The notes beneath the pieces are model-generated. The model was not told where the DNA came from and did not search any database. It saw only the letters and a list, made by a program, of their open reading frames with translations. Below are positions 1 to 7,707 of a stretch of DNA of 64,000 nucleotides, in pieces. The stretch's first letter is position 1. Each line of letters starts with the position of its first letter. The position numbers and the translations under genes are program-made. The stretch is from Lactobacillus sp. (GTDB lineage Bacteria; Bacillota; Bacilli; Lactobacillales; Lactobacillaceae), in NCBI GenBank assembly GCA_030530865.1, contig JAUMUC010000002.1:1-64000 (forward strand). The letters are read 5' to 3'.

Positions 1-29
1 AGTATCTTTGATGTCAGTATCTTCTTTTT

Positions 30-422
30 TTGCTTTTTTCTTTTTATGATGATGAAGATGATTCTTCAGTTGAATTAGACTACGGTACAGAGGCAGATTA
101 TTCTCCAGTTGATTATCAAAAGATGTTGAGAAATGCTGATGACATTATGGGAGATGGTGTTAAAGTAGTTGGTACTGTCTTGCAAATTGAGAATAATAAA
201 TATAGCAATTCATACTGTCTTGTTGAGATGAATGGTGATGTTGATCAATTAGTTTTGGTAAGAATTGAAGATAAATATTATCCAAAGAACAAAATTATTA
301 AAGGTGACCATGTAACTATTTGCGGAATTTTATCCGGAACTAAAGAATATGAAACAGTATTAGGTGACGAAAATGAAGTCCCTTATGTAGATGCATGTAT
401 TAAGGTAAGAAATTCACAATAA
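30..422 (+). CDS. OB-fold-like small protein, 5' end uncertain or frameshifted
   Basis: About 130 residues. After an acidic, low-complexity start (YDDEDDSSVELDYG), residues 40-128 look like a small beta-rich OB-fold (tRNA_anti-like) domain with alternating hydrophobic residues (VKVVGTVLQIENN ... DHVTICGILSG). The only in-frame start is TTG at 30 and there is no Shine-Dalgarno sequence before it. An in-frame TGA lies at 9-11. A second frame is open from the window edge to the TGA at 47-49 and encodes a Phe-rich hydrophobic stretch. The two frames overlap across T-rich runs (24-31, 34-45). The gene may therefore begin outside the window with a membrane anchor and carry a frameshift here. It ends one base before htpX and is probably cotranscribed with it. 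Function unknown. Confidence 0.5.
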   Translation: MLFSFYDDEDDSSVELDYGTEADYSPVDYQKMLRNADDIMGDGVKVVGTVLQIENNKYSNSYCLVEMNGDVDQLVLVRIEDKYYPKNKIIKGDHVTICGILSGTKEYETVLGDENEVPYVDACIKVRNSQ

Positions 423-423
423 A

Positions 424-1356
424 ATGTTATACGAACAAATAAGAAGAAATAAAAGAAATAGCATAATAGTCCTAGTTTTATATGGAATTATTATGCTTTC
501 AATTGCAGGTTTATTTTCAATTGCGAGTTGGAAATTGGGTGTAGCTTTCGTTGTTTGCTCTATTGCGTATATCGTTTATTATTATTTCTATTCATGCAAG
601 TACTTAATGAAAGTTTTAGGAGCATATCAAATAGAAAAGAAAGACAATCCTACTCTTTATAATATTGTTGAGGAATTAAGTATTGCTGCTGGAATTCCTG
701 TACCTAAGATCTATATTTGTGATGACTTAATACCGAATGCTTTTGCAACTGGATATGACCCACAACATGCCAGTATAGCAATTACGGCAGGCTTATTAGA
801 AATAATGAATGAAAAAGAACTTAGGGGCGTAGTAGGACATGAACTTTCTCATATCCGAAATTACGATATACGTTTGACAACTGTCTTATGCTCTTTAGAT
901 CGAATAATTTTTAATTGTGGAGTCTATTTAATAGTAGCTGTTTTAGGAATGTTATATTCATTATTCGAAGGTGAATTTTCAATAGCAAAAATTGTCATTT
1001 TCGTTTTTGTTGCTCCTGTAGCTCTATTCTTTGGTGTGCCAATCGCATTTATCGGTATTCCATTATCAAAAATACTTTATATTTTCTTTTCTAAAGAAAG
1101 AGAATATTTAGCTGATGTTGGTTCTATTGATCTAACCAGAGATGGAAGTAATATAATTGGTGCTTTGCAAAAGCTAGAACGTTATGATGAAATTATAGAA
1201 GAAAAAGGTGTAGATACTGATTACTTCTATAATGATACGTTAGTTAGTGGATTAGCATTAAACGTTAATAAGCCTAAAAATTGGCTAAAAAGTCTTGTTT
1301 CAGACCATCCACCATTAAATAAAAGAATTAAAAGACTTAAAGAAAGTGCAAATTAG
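424..1356 (+). CDS. htpX: HtpX-like M48 family membrane zinc protease
   Basis: Membrane-bound zinc metalloprotease of the M48B family, which degrades misfolded membrane proteins. Two predicted transmembrane helices lie at about residues 13-33 and 38-58 and two more at about 159-180 and 190-220. The zinc motif HELSH is at 139-143, and the downstream glutamate ligand is in EREYLAD, about residues 225-231. At 310 residues it is normal length for HtpX. The ATG follows the stop of the preceding gene by one base with only a weak Shine-Dalgarno sequence, which suggests translational coupling. A factor-independent terminator follows directly. Family assignment is firm; the substrate is unknown. Confidence 0.9.
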   Translation: MLYEQIRRNKRNSIIVLVLYGIIMLSIAGLFSIASWKLGVAFVVCSIAYIVYYYFYSCKYLMKVLGAYQIEKKDNPTLYNIVEELSIAAGIPVPKIYICDDLIPNAFATGYDPQHASIAITAGLLEIMNEKELRGVVGHELSHIRNYDIRLTTVLCSLDRIIFNCGVYLIVAVLGMLYSLFEGEFSIAKIVIFVFVAPVALFFGVPIAFIGIPLSKILYIFFSKEREYLADVGSIDLTRDGSNIIGALQKLERYDEIIEEKGVDTDYFYNDTLVSGLALNVNKPKNWLKSLVSDHPPLNKRIKRLKESAN

Positions 1357-1377
1357 AGATCGCAAGATCTCTTTTTT
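1355..1377 (+). terminator. Rho-independent terminator of htpX
   Basis: A perfect 7-bp stem AGAGATC/GATCTCT with a GCAA tetraloop is followed by six T residues. It overlaps the last bases of the htpX stop codon. Confidence 0.85.
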
Positions 1378-1495
1378 ATTTTTGCTTATCAAACATAACT
1401 AAATCTTAAATTTGTTTCTTATCTAATATATTTACCAAAAAATTAACTGATGATATCATATAGATATAGAGGTATTTAACAATTAGGAGGAGAAT

Positions 1496-2185
1496 ATGAA
1501 GAATTTAAAGCATAAAGTGTGGGCTAGATGGGCACTTGGCATTGTTGCTTTGTTCCTCATCTCAGCATTAGGTTTTTCATTTGTACACAAAACCGAAAAT
1601 GCAGCCCCAATTCAACAAATAGCTACAGTTAAATTAAACAAATTAGCCGTTAAGGTAAATAAAAAACGTAATGTGAAGCCAAAGAAATTGGCTCCAGTTA
1701 AAAAGGTCAAGAAGACTAAAAAAGTTGATCCAGTTACTCCAACAGGACTTGTGATTAACTACGTAAACGTTACTGCTATCAAGGGTAACGGTCGTGGTCA
1801 ATTCGTGTTCAAAGGAGTTACCAGTGCACCTAAGGGTTCAAGAGTATTCTTAATCAAGAAGGATGACACTAGCATTAACTTGTTAAGAGGTAAGAGAGGT
1901 TTCTGGGCTTCAGTTGACAAGTCTGGTAAGTTTGTAGGTTTTGCTGACGCTAAAACTGTTCTTCGGGGTGGGGATGATGATTCTACACCACGTAAGGGTG
2001 ACACTGCAGACGTGTACATCTTCGCAGTACCACAAAATGTTGCCAACAATCCAAAGAAATTTGATACTTCAGCAAATGTTGCAGTAATTCAAGCATTTAA
2101 CAAGGCAGATGTTAACCCAACTAAGGTTTCAACAGATAACTTGGTAAACAAGTACTTCAACAAGATGCGTAAGAGATTTCATTAA
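1496..2185 (+). CDS. Membrane-anchored cationic extracellular protein, unknown function
   Basis: 229 residues with a strong AGGAGGAG ribosome binding site 5 bases upstream of the ATG. One N-terminal hydrophobic segment (about 15-31) after a basic start indicates a signal anchor or signal peptide. A Lys/Pro/Val-rich linker follows (about 45-80, for example KKVKKTKKVDPVTP), probably crossing the cell wall. The C-terminal domain (about 82-200) is beta-rich, with Gly-Ser-Lys turns and an acidic GGDDDSTP loop. There is no LPxTG motif, SLAP repeat or lipobox. A clear terminator follows, so it is probably monocistronic. I do not recognise the domain; it could be an adhesin-like or cell-wall-associated factor. 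Confidence 0.75.
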   Translation: MKNLKHKVWARWALGIVALFLISALGFSFVHKTENAAPIQQIATVKLNKLAVKVNKKRNVKPKKLAPVKKVKKTKKVDPVTPTGLVINYVNVTAIKGNGRGQFVFKGVTSAPKGSRVFLIKKDDTSINLLRGKRGFWASVDKSGKFVGFADAKTVLRGGDDDSTPRKGDTADVYIFAVPQNVANNPKKFDTSANVAVIQAFNKADVNPTKVSTDNLVNKYFNKMRKRFH

Positions 2186-2190
2186 ATAAT

Positions 2191-2226
2191 AAAAAGCAGT
2201 AAATGTAAAAGTTTACTGCTTTTTTT
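2191..2226 (+). terminator. Rho-independent terminator
   Basis: Stem AGCAGTAAA (2195-2203) pairs with TTTACTGCT (2212-2220) around an 8-base loop. Flanking A and T runs extend the helix and six further T residues follow. Confidence 0.9.
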
Positions 2227-2286
2227 ATTTACAAAACATACTTTGTAATGCTAAATTAATTGTAATTAAAAAGTGGGGTAAAAAGA

Positions 2287-3756
2287 ATGAATAAAATTAC
2301 GAAATTAGCGTTATTAAGTATGAGTGCATTGGTCTTATTACCAAATACTGTTTATGCAAAAAAAGTAAACAAAGTAAGTGGCTATGCATATGTAAAAGGC
2401 AAGAAAAAGGTTCGTTTAGTTTCAAGCAAAGGCAAGAAAACAAAGCATTATTTGAGAATCAAGAGAAAGTATCATTTCACTGCTAAGAAGAGATTCAAAA
2501 AGCTAGGAATGAGCTACAAGTTAGCAAAGCATAATTGGTGGGTACCAATGAGCAAGCTAAGATTTGTTGTTGCTAAAAAGACTAGCAAAGTCACTAAAAA
2601 GGCAACTAGTGGTAAAACTTCTACTACAAGTAATGCAAAATCTACCAGTGCTGTAAGTAATTCAAGTTCAAACAATACTCCATCAAATACTCAATCAAAG
2701 ACTACAAACGCTAACTTAACTAGTGGTTATGTAAACAAGAATAAAGCTGTCCATTTATATGATGATAATGGGAAAGCTACTTTCTACATGGCTGAACCTA
2801 AGGTTGAATACAAATTTGATAAGACTGCTAATATTCCTGGTATTGGTAAGGCTTATCGTTTGGTTAGTGCTGATAAGTACATTACTGGTTCTTGGGTCAA
2901 AGCTAGTGATATTTCTGAAACTGATCCATTTGCAGGTATAGATGATATTGATGATCATGTCTTTACTTATGTAATTGATAAATCAACTGGCAACTTGAAA
3001 AAAGTAGTTGGTGATCACCGTGATTATCACTTTGATAATGATCATATTGAAGATACTGATTTAGTTAATGGATTGAATGTAAAAACAAGAACAACGTATT
3101 ATTTCCAAAATGAAAAGGCTAGAGATAAAGCTTTTAACATTGGAAGAGATGATAATGAAGTTTATTACACTGATAAGCAATTGGAAGTTATCAAGGCTAA
3201 TATGTGGAATTTGATTAATCAATATCGAAAAGATCATGGATTGACTGAATTAAAGCATAATGATGAATTACAAAAATATGCAGACTACATTACCTATGTT
3301 TCTACTCCAAATCAAGGTACTCTAGAATGGAATAGTGCTGTCTCCGCCTTTTGTGGTGGTGGTGGTACGCCAGATGTAACTCAACAAGCTCCTAAGTTGA
3401 CTGAATTATACAAGACTACTACTAATGATAAAATTGGTGTTCCTAGCTCTTATACAGGTGTCTTTGATCAAAATACTTGGCAAATTGTATTTCCTACTAA
3501 TGCTAAAGGTGTTCGTGGTAAAGATGCGACTGATTTAAATAAAGTTGCTCAAAATTATTTTAATGCAATCATTGAAAGAAATAATAAAGTATTTTTAGGT
3601 AAAGATAACTATAAAGACGATTATGCTTTTGCTGGTTTAAGTCTTAGAATTGGTCAACCTGGTGGTAATGGACTCTACTCACACTTGATCTTTGCTTTTA
3701 ACATGATGAGTGCTAATAATGATCAATGGAATCAAGTTTGGACTAATGCCCAATAA
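2287..3756 (+). CDS. SLAP-domain secreted protein with CAP-like C-terminal region
   Basis: 489 residues, surface protein. A signal peptide covers about residues 1-24 (hydrophobic core LALLSMSALVLLP, cleavage near VYA-KK). Residues 28-95 resemble a bacterial surface-layer (SLAP) repeat (SGYAYVKGKKKVRLVSSKGK), which normally binds the cell wall noncovalently. A Ser/Thr/Asn linker (about 100-145) leads to a second SLAP-like repeat, about 147-210. The C-terminal part begins with a CAP/SCP-like helix (NLINQYRKDHGLTELKHNDE ... LQKYADYI) but lacks the usual downstream active-site His pattern, so catalysis is doubtful. The family resembles 'SEC10/PgrA surface exclusion' CAP proteins of lactobacilli. 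The ribosome binding site is a weak GGGG and the gene looks monocistronic. Exact role unknown. Confidence 0.8.
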   Translation: MNKITKLALLSMSALVLLPNTVYAKKVNKVSGYAYVKGKKKVRLVSSKGKKTKHYLRIKRKYHFTAKKRFKKLGMSYKLAKHNWWVPMSKLRFVVAKKTSKVTKKATSGKTSTTSNAKSTSAVSNSSSNNTPSNTQSKTTNANLTSGYVNKNKAVHLYDDNGKATFYMAEPKVEYKFDKTANIPGIGKAYRLVSADKYITGSWVKASDISETDPFAGIDDIDDHVFTYVIDKSTGNLKKVVGDHRDYHFDNDHIEDTDLVNGLNVKTRTTYYFQNEKARDKAFNIGRDDNEVYYTDKQLEVIKANMWNLINQYRKDHGLTELKHNDELQKYADYITYVSTPNQGTLEWNSAVSAFCGGGGTPDVTQQAPKLTELYKTTTNDKIGVPSSYTGVFDQNTWQIVFPTNAKGVRGKDATDLNKVAQNYFNAIIERNNKVFLGKDNYKDDYAFAGLSLRIGQPGGNGLYSHLIFAFNMMSANNDQWNQVWTNAQ

Positions 3757-3796
3757 CTAATACTATTTCGTAAATAAAATATTCATAAAAGATTTT

Positions 3797-3829
3797 AAAG
3801 ACAATCAATTAAGTTTGGTTGTCTTTTTT
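3797..3829 (+). terminator. Terminator-like hairpin just ahead of the next gene
   Basis: A 10-bp stem (3797-3806 with 3817-3826, including one G-T pair) and a T run to 3829. It ends only about 20 bases before the ATG at 3849, so it either terminates the upstream gene or lies within the leader of the downstream surface-protein gene. Confidence 0.75.
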
Positions 3830-3848
3830 ATTTTTAGAAAGGAAAAAC

Positions 3849-5978
3849 ATGAAATTTAATTCAAAGAAGTTAAGAAATCTGGCAGTTGTCGGTTTGTTAG
3901 GTACTTCTATGAGCATGGGTGTCTTGAACACCTTAGTTACTACAACACATGTAGTACATGCCGATGCTGACAAGGGTGACGCTCCAATTAGCACCATGCC
4001 TAAATATATCAACAACAAGGGCTATACTATTCCTGGTAAATACGGTACTAGCATAAGAGTTACTGATGAAACTAAGATTATTCCGTTTAGTGGAAATAAT
4101 GGTGATTGGGCTAAAGCTACTTCACATACAGACCATATTCCAGGGTCTAACAAAGATGCCACTTACCACTGGTATGCCTTTGATGTTAGTGATAACAAGA
4201 GTAAAAAGGGAACGATTGGTGTAAAGTACACTAATGTTGGTTCTTATAATGGTCACAAGTTAGATTTAAAGATTACTGCATTAGATTGGGATATTGATTC
4301 TTACTATTATGCAGATATTGATGATGACGGTGATAAGGAAAAACAAGAATTACAACGTCCATTTATTGCCTTTTCAGGAACAAATGATTTAAATAACTTT
4401 GCAATTTTTACCCCAGGTACTGGTAGAGTTAAGTATCGGATCGATTATCTAGATCATGATACTGGTGATCCAATTAAGATTACTGGTCAAAATACCTTCA
4501 ACGATATTGATGGTAATCAATGGGTTGGTTTAGATTCATCTACTTTTAATGGACTTGATCAAATCTCTGTAGGTGATGTTAAGACTGGTGATTCATGGCT
4601 TTCATACAAAAAGATTGCAGGTGTCAATTACATTTATTCTGATGCAAATCAACATAATACTGATATAGGTGGTAATGGTACTTTAACTTCTGATGACGGT
4701 CGTGGTTCATTTACTACAATGTTTAGTGATAAATCATCTTTAACTTTTGATTGGGCTTATGGTATTACTACTGGTAAACATGCACCAGAAGATCAAACTG
4801 AAGTTGAAAAGAAATTAAAGAAGATTATGGTAGGTAACTATGATCCAGATGCCGATAAGAATACAATTGATACCAAATCATTAAATTCTATTAGCCCAAT
4901 GGTCTTTAATCACGCATTCTTAACTTTCTCAGGTCCATTGCCAAATGATATGACCCCGCAAGCACCTAAGAAATATGTTTCAGATAGTGATGAAGGTACT
5001 AATGTACCTACAGAAATTGGTGAAAAGTCAGTAACTTCAGATACCTTGAAAGATCGTAATGAAACCTTCCATTATCAAATTACTGATGATGTACCACTTT
5101 TAGATGGTAAATTCTTCTGGGATAGTTATGAAATTACCGACCAATTGGATAAGATCTTGGATGCCGATAATGTGCATGTGTATGATAATTCTGGTAAGGA
5201 CGTAACTTATAAGTTCCATACAAGTATTAGTTCTGGAAACAGATTGAAAATTTCAGCTGATTTAGAATACTTAAACACATTAGATTTCTATAATCAAACG
5301 TATAGAGTGACATTTGATGCCAGAATCAAGGACGGTGCCAGTTTGGAAGATTACAGAGATCCAAAGCATGCGGATCAATATGTAATTCCAAACGATAAGG
5401 CAACCGTTTCAACAAATACAGGATCAGCAGATTCCAATGGAACAAAGACCTATGTCAAGGCAACAAATACCAGTATTCATAAGACCGTTTCATATGATGG
5501 AAATGGCAATGATGAAAAGTTGACTGGTATTCCATTTGGTAAGGAATTTACTTATAGAGTAGATGTTTCAACAAGTGACAATGATAAGGTTGATCATTTA
5601 GAAATTTCTGATCAATTGGAAAAGGTGCTCAACTTGGGCGAAGTTCATGTTTATGATTCAAACGGTAATGATGTCACTGATCAAGGTAACTTGGATCGAA
5701 ATGAAGACTCAAAGAGTGTCCACTGGACTGCAAAGGATCCAAATCACTGGGCTGGTAAGTCTTTGTCAATGAAGATCAAAGCTAATATCATGAATACACC
5801 AGATTTAGCTAAGTACTTGACTAACGGAATTTCAGAAATTCCAAACACGGCAAACTTTAACTTGAATGGTAAGGATCACCCATCAAATAAGGTAATCGTA
5901 AGCCCAGAAACAGTGAAGTCAGATATTACAAAGTTTATTGAAGTAATTCCAAATGGAACGGAAAACTGTGATCCTTAG
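3849..5978 (+). CDS. Fimbrial/adhesin-like surface protein with isopeptide-type repeats, no cell-wall anchor
   Basis: 709 residues. I chose the ATG at 3849 because AGAAAGGA lies 7 bases upstream and a typical signal peptide follows (KKLRNLAVVGLLGTSMSMGV, cleavage near VHA-DA). An upstream in-frame TTG at 3819 has no ribosome binding site. Residues about 40-370 form a large Ca-site-like, Asp/Gly-rich head domain. Two tandem repeats follow (about 385-540 and 545-690). Each runs KSVTSD or KTVSYD, then FHYQI or FTYRV, then EI(T/S)DQL(D/E)K, then VHVYD, as in isopeptide-forming fimbrial backbone domains. The protein stops after the second repeat (ending TENCDP) without LPxTG, a membrane tail or SLAP domains. 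It may be secreted or may be a truncated form of a longer adhesin. Confidence 0.8.
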   Translation: MKFNSKKLRNLAVVGLLGTSMSMGVLNTLVTTTHVVHADADKGDAPISTMPKYINNKGYTIPGKYGTSIRVTDETKIIPFSGNNGDWAKATSHTDHIPGSNKDATYHWYAFDVSDNKSKKGTIGVKYTNVGSYNGHKLDLKITALDWDIDSYYYADIDDDGDKEKQELQRPFIAFSGTNDLNNFAIFTPGTGRVKYRIDYLDHDTGDPIKITGQNTFNDIDGNQWVGLDSSTFNGLDQISVGDVKTGDSWLSYKKIAGVNYIYSDANQHNTDIGGNGTLTSDDGRGSFTTMFSDKSSLTFDWAYGITTGKHAPEDQTEVEKKLKKIMVGNYDPDADKNTIDTKSLNSISPMVFNHAFLTFSGPLPNDMTPQAPKKYVSDSDEGTNVPTEIGEKSVTSDTLKDRNETFHYQITDDVPLLDGKFFWDSYEITDQLDKILDADNVHVYDNSGKDVTYKFHTSISSGNRLKISADLEYLNTLDFYNQTYRVTFDARIKDGASLEDYRDPKHADQYVIPNDKATVSTNTGSADSNGTKTYVKATNTSIHKTVSYDGNGNDEKLTGIPFGKEFTYRVDVSTSDNDKVDHLEISDQLEKVLNLGEVHVYDSNGNDVTDQGNLDRNEDSKSVHWTAKDPNHWAGKSLSMKIKANIMNTPDLAKYLTNGISEIPNTANFNLNGKDHPSNKVIVSPETVKSDITKFIEVIPNGTENCDP

Positions 5979-5982
5979 CAAC

Positions 5983-6015
5983 AAAACAAGAGCCTTAATC
6001 GGCTCTTGTTTTGCA
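5983..6015 (+). terminator. Rho-independent terminator of the adhesin-like gene
   Basis: A perfect 12-bp stem AAAACAAGAGCC/GGCTCTTGTTTT with a 6-base loop starts five bases after the stop codon. The trailing T tract is within the stem. Confidence 0.8.
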
Positions 6016-6032
6016 AAATTTATTCAGTTTAT

Positions 6033-6086
6033 TATTCATAAAACTATTCATGTTTTTATATATAAATATGAATAGTTTTATGAATA
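6033..6086. repeat. Long perfect AT-rich inverted repeat
   Basis: Two 19-base arms, 6033-6051 and 6068-6086, are exact reverse complements around a 16-base AT loop. G-T and A-T pairs extend the helix a few bases into the loop. Each arm contains two copies of ATTCAT. It lies in the 205-base gap between the adhesin terminator and the permease leader. I see no ORF in this stretch. It could be a mobile-element remnant, an operator or a cruciform-forming site; a TATAAT at 6087-6092 abuts it. Confidence 0.7.
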
Positions 6087-6160
6087 TATAATGGGCTTTT
6101 TTAGTTTTTAAAAAATTATATTGATAAAATTAGTGCTTAATGATAATCTATCTTAAAAAG

Positions 6161-6340
6161 AAAGCACGATGGAGGAGAGCAACATGAAAAAGCAAATCAT
6201 CTTAAATGCTCAATCACCTTCCTCAGTCTCTAATAACTTTGAGACTGAGTGATTTCGTGTGCTTTAATAATTATCGACTAACTATCGGGCAGACTAAATC
6301 ATTTGGTTTTATCCATTTGATTAGTAGGTCCGATTTTTTT
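6161..6340 (+). promoter_or_regulatory. Candidate transcription attenuator of the amino acid permease
   Basis: Hairpin 1:2 has CTCAGTCTC (6222-6230) pairing with GAGACTGAG (6241-6249), extended by AATCA (6212-6216) with TGATT (6250-6254). Terminator 3:4 has ATCGGGC (6284-6290) with GTCCGAT (6328-6334), plus inner ACTA/TAGT, ATCA/TGAT and TGG/CCA helices, then seven T residues (6334-6340). The alternative 2:3 pairing is 6241-6255 with 6296-6310: 15 contiguous pairs, five of them G-U, which would disrupt the terminator. An outer helix AAAGCACG (6161-6168) with CGT..GCTTT (6256-6265) may enclose the leader ORF. There is no T-box sequence. Confidence 0.65.
6184..6252 (+). CDS. 22-residue leader peptide with a serine-codon cluster
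   Basis: A short ORF (MKKQIILNAQSPSSVSNNFE plus TE) has an ideal GGAGGAG ribosome binding site at 6171-6177, six bases before the ATG. Four of six consecutive codons, 6214-6231, encode serine (TCA CCT TCC TCA GTC TCT). The coding sequence ends inside a strong hairpin, and a terminator lies 32 bases further on, just before a permease gene. That arrangement is typical of ribosome-controlled attenuation, and I infer this peptide is a sensor rather than a functional product. A longer out-of-frame ORF over the same DNA has no ribosome binding site. Confidence 0.65.
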   Translation: MKKQIILNAQSPSSVSNNFETE

Positions 6341-6363
6341 ATAAAAAGAATGGGGGAGTTGCA

Positions 6364-7680
6364 ATGGAAAAACAGCCTCAAGATGAATTGAAACGTTCAC
6401 TTGGTTTCTGGTCAGCTTTTTCAATTGTGATTGGGACAATTATTGGTTCAGGAATATTTTTTAAGCAAGGTTCAGTGCTAGATAGTGCAGGATCGTCAAG
6501 TTTAGCTATTGCAGCTTGGGTGTTTGGTGGCTTGATTACGTTGACTGGTGGGTTGACGATTGCTGAAATTGGTTCACAGATGCCATATACTGGTGGTTTG
6601 TACGTTTATATTGAAAATATTTATGGGCGAATTGCTGGATTTTTGGCGGGGTGGATGCAAGTAATTGTCTATGGACCAGCTATTACGGCGTCGGTTGCTG
6701 GATTTATGAGCATCTTGATGGCCAATTTCTTTGGACTTAGTGATGCATGGAGATTGCCGTTGGCATGTATTACGCTTCTAGCAATTGGTGCTATGAATCT
6801 GTTTGAAAATAAGGTAGGTGCAGCATTTTCTGTAATTACGACAATTGGTAAAATGATTCCAATTATCGCGATTATCGTTTTTGGATTATGCTTTGGACAA
6901 GAAAATGCCTTTGGACAAACAGTTTCTGAAGTTCATCGTGCGACTGGTGGCTTTGGTGTGGCTGTGTTAGCAACTTTATTTGGTTATGATGGCTGGATTT
7001 TAATTGCTAACTTAGGTGGAGAAATGAAAAATCCCCAAAAGTTATTGCCTAAAGCAATTATCGTGGGAATTTCTGCCGTGCTGGTGATTTATACGTTGAT
7101 TACTGTGGGAATTCTCAAATTCATGCCAGTTGAATTGATCCATGCTAAGGGTGATCAGGCGACTGCTTATATGGCAATGAAGGCGTTTGGTAGAATTGGT
7201 GGTAAGCTGTTGTCTGCTGGAATTATCATTTCCATGATGGGAACTTTGAATGGAAAATTAATTACTTTCCCTAGAATTGTTTATGCGATGGCTAAAAGAG
7301 GCGATTTGCCATTTTCAAAATTCTTGTCATTTGTGACACCTAAAGGAAAAGCTCCCGTGGTTGCAACTTTATTTATTAGTTGTTTAGCAATGATTATGAT
7401 GGTCTTGTTTGATCCGGATCACTTGTCTGACTTATGTGTGTTCACGGTTTATATTTTCTACTTGCTGGCATTTATTGGTATCTTTATTTTGCGTCGTCAG
7501 CATTCAAAACGGCCATTCAGTACACCGCTATATCCAATTGTGCCAATTATTGCCATTCTTGGTGGATTATTCGTCTTAGTTAGTGAAGTGATGAATGATC
7601 CTGCTGGAGTTATTCTGTTTATCGGTGTTGTGATTGTTGGCCTACCTATTCTTTATCTAGTTAAAAAAGTAAATAAATAA
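6364..7680 (+). CDS. APC-superfamily amino acid permease, LAT/SteT type (putative Ser/Thr exchanger)
   Basis: 438 residues with about 12 transmembrane helices. The N-terminal motif GTIIGSGIFFKQGSV is the unwound TM1 substrate site of APC transporters. TM3/TM6 contain GWMQVIVYGPA and GYDGW, the latter typical of L-type amino acid transporter relatives such as Bacillus SteT, a serine/threonine exchanger. The start is set by GGGGGAG at 6352-6358, five bases before the ATG. A leader peptide rich in serine codons and a conditional terminator lie immediately upstream, which suggests control by seryl-tRNA or serine supply. Family assignment is firm; serine/threonine specificity is inferred from resemblance plus the leader. 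Confidence 0.85.
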   Translation: MEKQPQDELKRSLGFWSAFSIVIGTIIGSGIFFKQGSVLDSAGSSSLAIAAWVFGGLITLTGGLTIAEIGSQMPYTGGLYVYIENIYGRIAGFLAGWMQVIVYGPAITASVAGFMSILMANFFGLSDAWRLPLACITLLAIGAMNLFENKVGAAFSVITTIGKMIPIIAIIVFGLCFGQENAFGQTVSEVHRATGGFGVAVLATLFGYDGWILIANLGGEMKNPQKLLPKAIIVGISAVLVIYTLITVGILKFMPVELIHAKGDQATAYMAMKAFGRIGGKLLSAGIIISMMGTLNGKLITFPRIVYAMAKRGDLPFSKFLSFVTPKGKAPVVATLFISCLAMIMMVLFDPDHLSDLCVFTVYIFYLLAFIGIFILRRQHSKRPFSTPLYPIVPIIAILGGLFVLVSEVMNDPAGVILFIGVVIVGLPILYLVKKVNK

Positions 7681-7707
7681 AAAAGAGCCAGTTTAAGGCT
7701 CTTTTTT
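7681..7707. terminator. Bidirectional terminator between permease and xerS
   Basis: Stem AAAAGAGCC/GGCTCTTTT (7681-7689 and 7697-7705) has A and T tails on either side, so it can serve both converging genes. The last codons of xerS run through its right arm. Confidence 0.85.

Noticed and set aside
6206-6391. 61-codon ORF overlapping the permease leader and start
   Set aside because: It has no ribosome binding site, runs through the terminator hairpin and overlaps the permease start in another frame. The 22-codon ORF at 6184 has the ideal start signal.
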